11,937 bases of DNA from Moraxellaceae bacterium (GTDB lineage Bacteria; Pseudomonadota; Gammaproteobacteria; Pseudomonadales; UBA3067), in contig NVTH01000105.1 of assembly GCA_002401525.1 (NCBI GenBank), positions 1 to 11,937 on the forward strand, read 5' to 3'. Below are positions 1 to 8,189 of this stretch, one piece after another. Position numbers and translations under genes: made by a program. The notes under the pieces are model-generated. The model was not told the DNA's origin. It saw only the letters and a list, made by a program, of their open reading frames with translations, and searched no databases. Within the stretch, counting starts at the first letter, position 1; every line of letters starts with the position of its first letter.

Positions 1-1688
1 CGATGTTTTCGAGCGATGGCTCTATTGGGGTAGTGTTTAATGGTGAAATATTTAATCACATTGAGCTTCGTCATCAGTTAGCGGCGCTGGGTTATCAATT
101 TAAAACCAGTCATTCGGATACAGAGGTATTAGTCTATTTATACCAGCATTATGGCGATGAGTTTTTACACCATATCAACGGGTTCTTTGGCATGGCGCTC
201 TGGGATCGACCCAAACAAAAATTACTTTTGGCAAGGGACCGGGCGGGAATAAAGCCACTTTTTTATACGCAGAATAATCAACAAGTGATATTCGGCTCTG
301 AGATAAAGGCGATCTTCAAACATCCTGCGGTTTCTAAAACTCCTAATTTTAAGGCATTACATCATTACTTCAGTTTTAAAAACGTGCCCGCTCCCATGAC
401 TGCTTTTGAGGGCATCGAACAGTTGCGGCCAGGGGAAATGGCGGTGTTTGAATCGGGGGATTTGAAGACGAAGCGTTGGTGGCAATTAGACTTTAACGAA
501 AATCCGGACATTACTGAAACCGAAGCATCAAGCCATATTCGAGATCTGCTAGAGGACAGCGTTCGATTAAGAATGCGTTCCGATGTTCCGGTAGGGGCTT
601 ATCTGTCGGGGGGCGTGGACAGTTCTGCTGTGGTTGCCCTCATGAGCCAGCAAGGGGAGGGCAATGTGAAAACATTCTCCCTTGTGTACGATGAAAATTT
701 TGCTAATAAAAATGCAGATCGAAAATTCGCAAGGCAAATGGCTGAAATATTTGAAACCGAGCATTTTGAATACACGCTCGGACATCAAGAAGTATTGGAT
801 TCAATTGATGCGGTGACTGATGCCTTTGACGAGCCTTTTTCCGGTGTGACTTCCACCTATTTTCTAACGCGACTTATTGCAAAAGAAGTAAAAGTGGCAC
901 TGTCGGGTGACGGTGCCGACGAATTGTTTGCCAGTTATTTGCCCCATCGTCTAGCGCAACCCATGCATCACTACGCAGAAGTTCGCCCACGCCGCGATTC
1001 TTTAACGCCACAGGAACTGGAATTATTAACGCCCTTTGATAAGGATCTTTCGAAATTAGAAGAATTAACGCAACTGGGGGGGGAAGCCGAATGGCGTATG
1101 GCGCTTTACCTTCAAGATGATGAATCAAAAGCACTGATGTACTCGGCTAAAATGCGCGATCACGTCGGCAGTACCTCTACCCAATCCCTTATTAAGGATG
1201 TTCTTAAGCGCACCAAGACCAAGGACCCTCTAAACCGAATATTACAGCTGGATTTTGAAACCATGTTGGCAGATCAAGTGTTGCCTTTTGTGGATCGGTT
1301 ATCCATGGCGCACTCAGTGGAAGTAAGACCGCCCTTTTTAGACTATCGACTGATGGAGTTTTCAGCCACGCTTCCTGGATGGATGAAAATAAAAAACGGC
1401 CGAGTTAAAAGTATTCTTAAAGACGCGTTGCAGGGGCTTTTGCCCGATGAGATTTTAGCGCGGCCCAAAGAAGGCTTCGTATTGCCGATCAATGACTGGC
1501 TTATTCTTAATTATAAAGATTACGTGCTGGATTTACTAAGTCCATCGCGATTGAAAAAACACGACTTATTTGATTCGCAAGTGATTCAACAGTTTATTGA
1601 TTCGCATTACGACAGAAGTAAGAATTATGGGCCTCGGTTGTGGAATTTGATGATGTTTCAGTTGTGGTGGGAGAAGCATTTTGACTGA
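1..1688 (+). CDS. asnB: Asparagine synthase (glutamine-hydrolysing), 5' end cut by window edge
   Basis: This is the larger part of a class II glutamine amidotransferase/asparagine synthase. Such enzymes activate a carboxylate with ATP and amidate it with ammonia from glutamine. The visible 561 residues start inside the glutaminase domain, at the family's 'QPM-F-DG' region followed by VFNGEIFNH, so the first ATG in the window is internal; roughly 60-75 residues, including the catalytic N-terminal Cys, lie upstream. The synthetase domain is intact: PP-loop LSGGVDSS at about visible residues 200-208, SGDGADELF at about 300-308, and DRLSMAHSVEVRPPFLD further on. The SGDGADELF form is common in asparagine synthases of exopolysaccharide and O-antigen clusters. 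It overlaps the WbqC gene by 8 nt. Here it may amidate a sugar acid or an amino acid linked to a glycan rather than supply asparagine; that is inferred from context only. Confidence 0.93.
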   Translation, partial: MFSSDGSIGVVFNGEIFNHIELRHQLAALGYQFKTSHSDTEVLVYLYQHYGDEFLHHINGFFGMALWDRPKQKLLLARDRAGIKPLFYTQNNQQVIFGSEIKAIFKHPAVSKTPNFKALHHYFSFKNVPAPMTAFEGIEQLRPGEMAVFESGDLKTKRWWQLDFNENPDITETEASSHIRDLLEDSVRLRMRSDVPVGAYLSGGVDSSAVVALMSQQGEGNVKTFSLVYDENFANKNADRKFARQMAEIFETEHFEYTLGHQEVLDSIDAVTDAFDEPFSGVTSTYFLTRLIAKEVKVALSGDGADELFASYLPHRLAQPMHHYAEVRPRRDSLTPQELELLTPFDKDLSKLEELTQLGGEAEWRMALYLQDDESKALMYSAKMRDHVGSTSTQSLIKDVLKRTKTKDPLNRILQLDFETMLADQVLPFVDRLSMAHSVEVRPPFLDYRLMEFSATLPGWMKIKNGRVKSILKDALQGLLPDEILARPKEGFVLPINDWLILNYKDYVLDLLSPSRLKKHDLFDSQVIQQFIDSHYDRSKNYGPRLWNLMMFQLWWEKHFD

Positions 1689-2388
1689 GTTATCTGTCTC
1701 TCCCCGTACGTTGGCGGTATTGCAGCCAGGTTATATGCCTTGGTTGGGTTTTTTTGATCAGGTCAAACGTGCCGATCTATTTGTAATATACGACGACGTT
1801 CCTTTTGATAAACACGGCTGGAGGAATCGAAATCGAATTAAATCACCGCAAGGTTACCAATGGCTTTCTGTTCCGGTATTGCACAGAGGTCGAAGTGGGC
1901 AGCTTAATAAAGAAGTTGAAATTAATTACCAACAAAATTGGCAGAAAAAACATTTAAAAACCATTGCTCAATTTTATGCTAAAGCCCCCTTTTTAGAGCA
2001 TTACTTGCCCGCTTTAGACGCCATATTAAATGCTTCCCATAGGCTATTGATTGATTTAAATATGGCCCTCATTTATAAATTTTGCGAATGGTTGGGCATT
2101 GATACTCCCTTTGTATTTTCTTCTGCCCTGGATGTTTCGGGGGGGCGAAGTGAGCGGCTAGTGAGTATATGCCAGCATTTTAAAGTAAAACGCTATCTCA
2201 CCGGTAATGCGGCCGAGACCTATCTAGATTCTGATTTGTTTGAAAATAATAAAATCGACATTGAATGGCAAAATTATTGTCATCCAACCTACGATCAGTT
2301 TGGCAGTGATTTTTTACCCTTTCTATCGATACTGGATTTTATTATGAATCGGGGCGACCAGAGTAAAGAGGAGCTTTGTTGTGGATAA
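1681..2388 (+). CDS. WbqC-family protein (surface polysaccharide biosynthesis)
   Basis: A 235-residue protein matching the WbqC family (PF08889), which occurs in O-antigen and related glycan clusters; its biochemical activity is not firmly established. Hallmarks near the N-terminus are LQPGYMPWLGFFD at about residues 14-26, then a YDDVPF segment and WRNRNRIK, followed by SVPV. The start is TTG at 1681: a GGGAG ribosome-binding site lies at 1669-1673 with 7-nt spacing, and the first in-frame Met is already inside the conserved PGYMPW motif, so it cannot be the start. Length is normal for the family. The start overlaps the asparagine synthase end by 8 nt and the end overlaps the next gene by 8 nt, which points to translational coupling within one operon. 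I am confident of the family but give no specific reaction. Confidence 0.88.
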   Translation: MTELSVSPRTLAVLQPGYMPWLGFFDQVKRADLFVIYDDVPFDKHGWRNRNRIKSPQGYQWLSVPVLHRGRSGQLNKEVEINYQQNWQKKHLKTIAQFYAKAPFLEHYLPALDAILNASHRLLIDLNMALIYKFCEWLGIDTPFVFSSALDVSGGRSERLVSICQHFKVKRYLTGNAAETYLDSDLFENNKIDIEWQNYCHPTYDQFGSDFLPFLSILDFIMNRGDQSKEELCCG

Positions 2389-3412
2389 AACTATTTTAGT
2401 GACCGGTGGCGCCGGATTTATTGGCACCAATTTCGTCAATCTACTTTATAATGAATATCCCAATTGTAAGATATTGGTTCTCGATGCATTAACCTATGCG
2501 GGAGATGTGCAGCACTTTCCCGACGCTGGATTGGACTCTGATAGGTTTGAATTCTGGTATGGCAATGTGCTTGATGGTGGGATTGTTGAGCATTTAGTTT
2601 CGCGTGCTGATTATATTTTTCACTTCGCTGCGGAATCTCATGTCACCCGCTCTATCTTCGATAACAAACATTTTTTTGAAACCGATGTTTTGGGAACGCA
2701 GTCGGTATGTTATGCCGTGTCAAAGCATCGCAAAACAGTCAAACTGTTTGTGCATATTTCGACTTCGGAAGTATACGGCACAGCACTGACTGAGACGATG
2801 GATGAAGATCATCCGCTCAATCCCTTAAGCCCGTATGCTTCGGCGAAATGCGGGGCTGACAGATTGGTGTATTCCTATTGGTCGACCTATCAAATTCCAG
2901 CGGTTATTATTCGCCCCTTTAATAATTATGGTCCCTATCAGCATTTGGAAAAGGTGATTCCTCGATTTATTACCAGTTGTATTTTGGGCGAATCGCTCAC
3001 GGTTCATGGGGATGGGTCAGCAAAACGAGACTTTGTGCACGTCGATGATCATTGCCGTGCACTGGATATGGTCTTGCATATGGATCCAAAAAAATTGATT
3101 GGAGAAGTGATTAATATAGGCAGCGGTGTTGATATCGATATTATGGCGATTGCCCAGTTAACGAAGTCGATAATGAAAAATAACGACAGTGAAATTATAC
3201 AAATCGGCGATAGGCCAGGACAAGTTTTTCGGCATACCTGCGATGCGACAAAAGCAAAAGAAATTTTGGATTGGACGCCAGAGATCACGTTTACTGACGG
3301 CATGAAGAAAACGGTGGAATGGTATGTTAACAATAGGCCGTCTTGGGACGCGCAACAGTGGATGCGTCAAATACCCATTGTCAATGCGGAAGGCAAAAGA
3401 GAGTATCACTAA
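2381..3412 (+). CDS. NAD-dependent sugar-nucleotide dehydratase/epimerase (RmlB-like extended SDR)
   Basis: A 343-residue extended short-chain dehydrogenase/reductase. The NAD-binding glycine motif TGGAGFIG is at residues 8-15 and the catalytic pair YASAK is Tyr152/Lys156. HFAAESHVTRSI and NNYGPYQ..EKVIPRFI closely resemble dTDP-glucose 4,6-dehydratase (RmlB). The active-site triad reads Thr128-Ser129-Glu130, whereas RmlB normally has Thr-Asp-Glu; the Thr/Ser-Ser-Glu form is found in GDP-mannose dehydratase, LegB-like dehydratases and UDP-xylose synthases. The likely product is an NDP-4-keto-6-deoxy sugar for the aminotransferase next door, but substrate and exact reaction cannot be read from sequence. 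Translation starts at GTG 2381, with an AGAGGAG ribosome-binding site at 2367-2373 inside the preceding gene and an 8-nt overlap with it. Confidence 0.88.
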   Translation: MDKTILVTGGAGFIGTNFVNLLYNEYPNCKILVLDALTYAGDVQHFPDAGLDSDRFEFWYGNVLDGGIVEHLVSRADYIFHFAAESHVTRSIFDNKHFFETDVLGTQSVCYAVSKHRKTVKLFVHISTSEVYGTALTETMDEDHPLNPLSPYASAKCGADRLVYSYWSTYQIPAVIIRPFNNYGPYQHLEKVIPRFITSCILGESLTVHGDGSAKRDFVHVDDHCRALDMVLHMDPKKLIGEVINIGSGVDIDIMAIAQLTKSIMKNNDSEIIQIGDRPGQVFRHTCDATKAKEILDWTPEITFTDGMKKTVEWYVNNRPSWDAQQWMRQIPIVNAEGKREYH

Positions 3413-4554
3413 TGCGAAACGTCGCCTTTTTCAGGCATGATCTAGGGCAAAGAGAAATCGATGAAATTTCTAAAGTGATTGCTGGATCTATTTTAACGAC
3501 CGGTGATACGGTGAAAGCCTTTGAAGATTTATTCTCTGCTTATCTTAAAAGTGCCGGATCATTGCCGAAAACATTAGGCGTTACCAGTTGCACGGGCGCT
3601 ATTCATCTGGCGTTGTTAGCGCTAGGAATTGGTGAAGGCGATGAAGTCATCACTACGCCATTAACCTTTATCGCAAGTTCAACGGCCATCATGCAAGCAG
3701 GGGCGACCCCCGTATTTGTGGATGTGGAGCCCAGTACGGGCAATATTGATATTAGTTTAATCGAAGCGGCGATTACCCCTCGAACAAAAGCAATATTGCC
3801 TGTTCATCTTTATGGATTAATGGTTGATATGCTTGCGTTGCGGGAGATTGCAGACCAATACCACCTTAGTATCGTGGAAGATTGCGCACATTGTGTTGAA
3901 GGAGAGAGGGACGGTATTCGGCCTGCTCAATTATCAGACGCTGCATGCTTTAGCTTTTACGCCACAAAAAATATGACCTGTGGCGAAGGCGGAGCAGTCG
4001 TAGTCAACGATCAGGCGTTGTATGAAAAAATTCGAATTGCACGCCTTCACGGCATGGACAAGACGGCCAATGATCGCTACAAAGAAGGTTATAGCCATTG
4101 GGATATGGTGAGCATGGGGTGGAAATACAACATGGACAATATCCAAGCGGCCATGCTTATTCCGCAATTTGAACGCATTGACAAAAATCTGCAGAAGAGA
4201 GAACGCTTGGCCGTCCTCTACGAGCAGGGCTTTAGCAATTTTGAACAGCTATCGATTTTTGCATCCTCTAAAAACGCAACTCATGCCCGACACTTATTTC
4301 CAATACGGGTGCCCAATGGGCGCAGAGATGAGTTAATTAACTATTTAAAAGAAAATGGCATTGGTTGCGTGGTGAACTATAACGCAATTCATTTACTGAC
4401 TTATTTTCGAGAAGTATTCGAACACAAAGTGGGTGACTTTCCAGTGGCTGAAATGCTCGGTGAGCAAACCCTGTCTTTGCCTTTTTATCCTTCAATGGAT
4501 AAAGATGATGTGCTTTACGTGATCGAAATGGTAAAGCACTTCTACTCCCAATAG
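3412..4554 (+). CDS. DegT/DnrJ/EryC1/StrS-family PLP sugar aminotransferase
   Basis: This enzyme transfers an amino group, usually from glutamate, to a keto-sugar nucleotide. The 380-residue protein has the family landmarks: the substrate and cofactor region TSCTGAIHLAL, the PLP-ring-contacting Asp157 in VEDCAH, and the Schiff-base Lys186 in SFYATKNMTCGEGG. The start is ATG 3412, which shares one base with the upstream TAA (TAATG junction) and has a purine-rich AAAAGAGAG just before it. The frame is open upstream to 3343, but those 23 codons lie inside the dehydratase gene and match nothing in the family. Pairing with the upstream dehydratase suggests 4-amination of a 4-keto-6-deoxy sugar. 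The 3' end overlaps the convergent formyltransferase gene by 13 nt. Confidence 0.93.
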   Translation: MRNVAFFRHDLGQREIDEISKVIAGSILTTGDTVKAFEDLFSAYLKSAGSLPKTLGVTSCTGAIHLALLALGIGEGDEVITTPLTFIASSTAIMQAGATPVFVDVEPSTGNIDISLIEAAITPRTKAILPVHLYGLMVDMLALREIADQYHLSIVEDCAHCVEGERDGIRPAQLSDAACFSFYATKNMTCGEGGAVVVNDQALYEKIRIARLHGMDKTANDRYKEGYSHWDMVSMGWKYNMDNIQAAMLIPQFERIDKNLQKRERLAVLYEQGFSNFEQLSIFASSKNATHARHLFPIRVPNGRRDELINYLKENGIGCVVNYNAIHLLTYFREVFEHKVGDFPVAEMLGEQTLSLPFYPSMDKDDVLYVIEMVKHFYSQ

Positions 4555-5360
4555 CCCATTAAGGCAAAATTTTCGGACGCGACTGTAATGTTGAGCGTGA
4601 CGGTGGGATTCGTAAAATCGATTATAAAGATCTTTTTGTCCACTTCAAGTTTGGGCATGGGGTGGGGGGTGTAGCATTGAATATGTGAGATCAATGTGTT
4701 GATACTCGTAATATCGTTTAGATTAAGAGTAGCGTTACAAGTCGAACGCGGTGGCTGACTGCTGGGTGTGTAATTCGATGATAGAACAGTATAGTTAGGA
4801 AAATTATTGACAATATCTCGAACAATCTCTTTGGATAAAAATGACAGCGCTTTTCGCAATTGATTGTCGTTGAGTTGCGGGTTTAACATTTTCTTCTGAA
4901 ATATAATCGGTCCTGAATCGACCTCCTCCTTCATCAAGTGTGCACTAACGCCCACTATAGTTTCGTTATTCTCAATCATCCAGTGGGTTGGCGTAGCCCC
5001 CTGATAACTAGGTAAAAGCGAGGGATGAATGTTGATGATTCGATTAAATCGCGAGAGGTGCTTGGTTTTCAATATTCGATGAAAAGTGGAGACTATGGCT
5101 AAATCTGCAGGCGCACAATCCCAGTCTCCTTTTTGAGGAACATAAGTTATGCGTAGAGCATGTTTTTCGGCCAATGTTTCAAGCGACTGATTGGAATAGT
5201 ATAAGTGATCGGATTTGTTTTTTCGGGTGTAAAGGCATTCTATTTCAAACTCAGTTTGGTTATTACCGAGATTAGAGTCATTAATAGTGTAGAGGGTGTC
5301 GAGCAAGTCGTTGCCAAATCCAGACAGGCCGAAACACGCAATGGTTATTTTTTCGGGCAT
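4542..5360 (-). CDS. Sugar N-formyltransferase (formyl-THF dependent)
   Basis: A 272-residue protein whose first ~190 residues form a formyltransferase domain of the GART/FMT type, transferring formyl from N10-formyltetrahydrofolate to an amine. The catalytic triad is visible with family spacing: Asn110 and His112 in INIHPSLLPSYQGATP and Asp148 in VDSGPIIF, the same 2- and 36-residue intervals as Asn106/His108/Asp144 of GART. It is shorter than methionyl-tRNA formyltransferase and sits beside a sugar dehydratase and aminotransferase, so formylation of an amino-sugar nucleotide is the likely job (inference). The last ~80 residues are a separate domain I do not recognise. Start context is weak, with no clear Shine-Dalgarno before ATG 5360, so expression may depend on coupling to the gene 38 nt upstream. 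Confidence 0.9.
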   Translation of the reverse strand: MPEKITIACFGLSGFGNDLLDTLYTINDSNLGNNQTEFEIECLYTRKNKSDHLYYSNQSLETLAEKHALRITYVPQKGDWDCAPADLAIVSTFHRILKTKHLSRFNRIINIHPSLLPSYQGATPTHWMIENNETIVGVSAHLMKEEVDSGPIIFQKKMLNPQLNDNQLRKALSFLSKEIVRDIVNNFPNYTVLSSNYTPSSQPPRSTCNATLNLNDITSINTLISHIQCYTPHPMPKLEVDKKIFIIDFTNPTVTLNITVASENFALMGYWE

Positions 5361-5398
5361 GATTTTAAACGCAATATTTTAAATTAGTGCTCAAAAAA

Positions 5399-6997
5399 TT
5401 ACAGATGCTCAGCAGAAATATTGATGGTTTCATCGTATTCATCTGTAATTCGACTTAGCTTCTCTTCGAGTATGAACCCGATACCATTTTTGATGGGGTA
5501 AGGGGTTTTGCAGCGACTGCAACTATAGTGATCCTTGCTCTGTTCTAAATCGCCGTTACATCGGGGGCAGTTCAAAGTACAATTTTCTTGAGGCGGGAGC
5601 ACCTGCTTGCTTTTACAATAGTATGAAACAAATGAGTCGGTTGATCTGGATTGCAAAGAATCATAAATAATAAGCAACTTGGCTAGCTCGCCGGTAGTGG
5701 CGTGTATCATCGGTTTAAATGGGTCTGAGCTACAAATTAATTTCAAGTTTTCCGGCACCATTACAAAATTGGCGGTGCACTTAGAGATGTTCATTACGTC
5801 TTCAGATAAGTAACTTGCTTTAGCCTTTATATTGAAGCCGGCGTCGAGAACGCAGCGATCGAGTTGTTCTTGAGGTAATAAAGTTTGCGCGGAATTGAAC
5901 ATTTCTTTGGCGGCTAAATAGCGAGCGACATTGTACAAACCTTTATTTTTGTACTCCTTGATGTGCGTGAATGCAAAAGCCCAGTGCGGGGTATTTTCGT
6001 TGAATAGGCAGTGTTCAGCAATATTTGCAAAACGGTTTAATACGCTCACTTTATCGGTAATATGGTGAAGAAAATTGTTGGAGAGCAGTAGATCGTAGCT
6101 GCCGGCTTTAATCGGTGGGTTCATGCAGTCGCAGACTATGGCCCTATCCACATGCGCTTTAGATTCAGCCACTTTTATACTGTAGGGTGATAAATCAAAC
6201 GCATCAATACTTTTACCGTACTGGCTAAAGATCCTCGCTGAAAAAGAGCCTTCACCAATAGCGAGCTCGCAGATTCTATTGGAATTTTGTATTACGTGAC
6301 CTTGTTCTTGCAAAAATGCTAGTTCGAGAGACTTTGCGACGATGGGATAAAATGTCAAAGGGTATTGATTAATAAACAGTGGCACATTATTAACCGCTAA
6401 TTTATACATGGGGGCTAGGTTATCAACATTTATATTCTTTAAGACTTTCTTCAGTTGATGTATTAAATCAAAACAAGTATTGAGTGAGTCACCGATCCAT
6501 TTGTAATGATTAGAGGGTATATGTTCCATGAGCTCGAAAGAATTAAGTGTTCGGTGTTCTTCAATGCTATTTTTTGCCAACGCGTGTGATTTATGATCCA
6601 TGATAAATTGAGGGTAGTGATCATTGGTGTCTTTTCTCTCACCTACTTCAATCGTTTCCCAATTTTTGACTTTCGAAAATAATATGTCGGCTTCTTTCTC
6701 TTGTTTGGATTGGAATAGCAATATTCCGAGTTGTAAATTGGCTGAATTATCATCGGCTGCTGATAAGCCGCCTTTTTGAAGTGCTTTATTCAAAAGGTTT
6801 GCGGCTTCACTTTGTTTTTCTGCTGATTTGGATAACGCGAGACCGAGAAGATATTCTGCTTCTGCGCTTGAATTATTCTGCTGGAGAAAGGATTGGCATG
6901 TGTTGGCAGCCTGCTCCCAATTATTGGCGGCTATAAAGTCTCTTGCTGCCCCCAGGGGGCTATTGATTGCTTCTGAGTTTTGAACCATGCGTGCCAT
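5399..6997 (-). CDS. TPR / SAM-dependent methyltransferase / zinc-ribbon fusion protein
   Basis: A 532-residue three-part protein. Residues ~10-115 are helical with TPR-like periodicity (WEQAANTCQSFLQ, AEAEYLLGLALSK, ANLQLGILLFQSK). Residues ~235-400 hold a class I SAM methyltransferase: motif I as CELAIGEGSFSARIF (~243-257), acidic strand IDAFDLSPYSI, and motif IV region DLLLSNNFLHHI (~300). Residues ~475-500 carry two CxxC pairs (CPRC and CSRC) followed by YPIKNGIGFIL, typical of Trm112-like zinc ribbons. The substrate is unknown; position suggests a sugar or another cell-surface molecule. The start is ATG 6997, preceded by AAGGGGA at good spacing; the alternative Met three codons later is too far from that site. 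It forms a probable two-gene unit with the downstream formyltransferase. TPR limits are approximate. Confidence 0.82.
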   Translation of the reverse strand: MARMVQNSEAINSPLGAARDFIAANNWEQAANTCQSFLQQNNSSAEAEYLLGLALSKSAEKQSEAANLLNKALQKGGLSAADDNSANLQLGILLFQSKQEKEADILFSKVKNWETIEVGERKDTNDHYPQFIMDHKSHALAKNSIEEHRTLNSFELMEHIPSNHYKWIGDSLNTCFDLIHQLKKVLKNINVDNLAPMYKLAVNNVPLFINQYPLTFYPIVAKSLELAFLQEQGHVIQNSNRICELAIGEGSFSARIFSQYGKSIDAFDLSPYSIKVAESKAHVDRAIVCDCMNPPIKAGSYDLLLSNNFLHHITDKVSVLNRFANIAEHCLFNENTPHWAFAFTHIKEYKNKGLYNVARYLAAKEMFNSAQTLLPQEQLDRCVLDAGFNIKAKASYLSEDVMNISKCTANFVMVPENLKLICSSDPFKPMIHATTGELAKLLIIYDSLQSRSTDSFVSYYCKSKQVLPPQENCTLNCPRCNGDLEQSKDHYSCSRCKTPYPIKNGIGFILEEKLSRITDEYDETINISAEHL

Positions 6998-7310
6998 TGC
7001 TGTTTGTCCCCTTAATACTGTTTAGCGATGCGAATTACTGCCGCCATTTAGAGCCACCATTTTCATATTAGTAGTGCCTTAAGGGGCAGGCAAATGTTTT
7101 TGGGCGATCAAAGAATATCTCGACAATACAATTGGCTAATCGAATAACGGTTCCAGCTTGCGCCTAGATACTTGCAAGGTCGCAGGATAATAAGATTGAA
7201 GGCAAAGGGCATTCATTATTGGACATGTTCATTGCCTAAACGGCTTTCATATTTCATTCGGATGTGAATAATCCTAAACTGCCCGCTCTAACCCCACGTC
7301 AGAGGCATTT
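6998..7310. other. Divergent intergenic region between methyltransferase and hydrolase genes
   Basis: A stretch of 313 bp with no open frame worth calling. It must hold promoters for both flanking genes. One reasonable sigma-70-like site is visible on the minus strand (listed separately); I found no convincing -35/-10 pair on the plus strand. The sequence just before the hydrolase start carries AGAGG at 7301-7305, a good ribosome-binding site with 5-nt spacing. Confidence 0.6.
7065..7093 (-). promoter_or_regulatory. Candidate sigma-70 promoter for the methyltransferase-formyltransferase unit
   Basis: On the minus strand TTGCCT (7093-7088) and TAATAT (7070-7065) are separated by exactly 17 nt; each matches four of six consensus bases. 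The 5' untranslated leader would be about 60 nt. The spacer contains the 8-bp palindrome CCTTAAGG, and TGCC/GGCA arms extend across it, so an operator is possible. Matches of this quality also arise by chance in AT-rich DNA. Confidence 0.35.
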
Positions 7311-8189
7311 ATGAGTAATGGACATTCTTCAGGCATTGGCTATGTAGGCCAATCCTCTGCTCCGGATCAGCTTAATATTATTCCAAGACAAATGAACTTT
7401 AAGCACGTAAAGGGCAAGCCCAAACACTGGCATCATGGTGACCCGTTAATGACCCATCTGCTGACCAGTGCGTCGTTTTTCTTTCCTGAGGGGGAGCGAT
7501 TTTTTATTCGTTCTGTTCGCCATTATCAAAACGAGATTACTGACCCTAAGTTATCGAAAGAGATTTTAGGATTTATTGCCCAGGAAGGGATACATGGCAA
7601 TGAACATGAGGAGTATAACGAAGACGTCATCGAGCAAGGTTATACTTTTCTCAAGCCATGGAAACGTATTATTAAAGGTTTGTTTAAGGTGGTGGACCGC
7701 GTTACGTCCAGAGAATTTCAATTGGGGATGACTGTTAGCTTAGAGCATGTGACGGCGCTATTGGCGGGTTCGCTTTTGAAGCATCCTGAAGCTCTGTTGA
7801 AAGGTTGTGATCCAAAGTATCGAGAAATATGGTTGTGGCATGCGGTGGAAGAAACTGAGCATAAATCAGTGGCGTTTGATACTTATGAAGCCATTGGGGG
7901 GCGTTTTTGGATTCGAAGTGTGTCGATGGTGGTGTCGAATTTAATATTTTTGCCGACGGTATTAATAATGCTGGTGCAATTTCTTCGCCGTGATGGATGC
8001 CTCAGCCAGCAGCTGTTTAGAGACGCGATGGAATACCATCAGGATAACGGCGAGGTCTTTATTGAAATGTGGACTGAATACAAATCGTTTTTTAGAAAGG
8101 ACTTTAGCCCGTGGAATAATTTGAACCAGGGGCTGGTGGATGATTGGAAAGATTCCAATCAGACCAAGTACTCTATGATCGAAGGATAA
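7311..8189 (+). CDS. Putative metal-dependent hydrolase, PF10118-like, ferritin-type diiron pattern
   Basis: A 292-residue protein that resembles the family annotated as 'predicted metal-dependent hydrolase' (PF10118); no reaction is firmly known to me. Candidate metal ligands follow the order of ferritin-like diiron helices: Glu62 (GERFF), Glu92xxHis95 (QEGIHGNEH), Glu145 (SLEHVTA) and Glu181xxHis184 (EETEHKS). A hydrophobic stretch at about residues 203-225 (SVSMVVSNLIFLP onward) could be a membrane segment. The start is ATG 7311 with AGAGG at 7301-7305. The gene stands alone, and its last codons form the left arm of a terminator-like hairpin. The last ~57 codons recur as a truncated copy at 10443-10619, so the organism once had a second, closely related gene here. 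Confidence 0.8.
   Translation: MSNGHSSGIGYVGQSSAPDQLNIIPRQMNFKHVKGKPKHWHHGDPLMTHLLTSASFFFPEGERFFIRSVRHYQNEITDPKLSKEILGFIAQEGIHGNEHEEYNEDVIEQGYTFLKPWKRIIKGLFKVVDRVTSREFQLGMTVSLEHVTALLAGSLLKHPEALLKGCDPKYREIWLWHAVEETEHKSVAFDTYEAIGGRFWIRSVSMVVSNLIFLPTVLIMLVQFLRRDGCLSQQLFRDAMEYHQDNGEVFIEMWTEYKSFFRKDFSPWNNLNQGLVDDWKDSNQTKYSMIEG
8011..8149 (+). repeat. Direct repeat, copy 1 (3' end of hydrolase gene)
   Basis: This matches 10441-10579 at a constant offset of 2430 nt without gaps. It includes two identical blocks, 33 nt (8054-8086 = 10484-10516) and 41 nt (8109-8149 = 10539-10579). The two copies flank the collagen-like gene in the same orientation. Confidence 0.9.

Noticed and set aside
3343..3411. 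Upstream extension of the aminotransferase frame by 23 codons
   Set aside because: It overlaps the dehydratase coding sequence and shows no family similarity; the TAATG junction with a purine-rich site supports ATG 3412.
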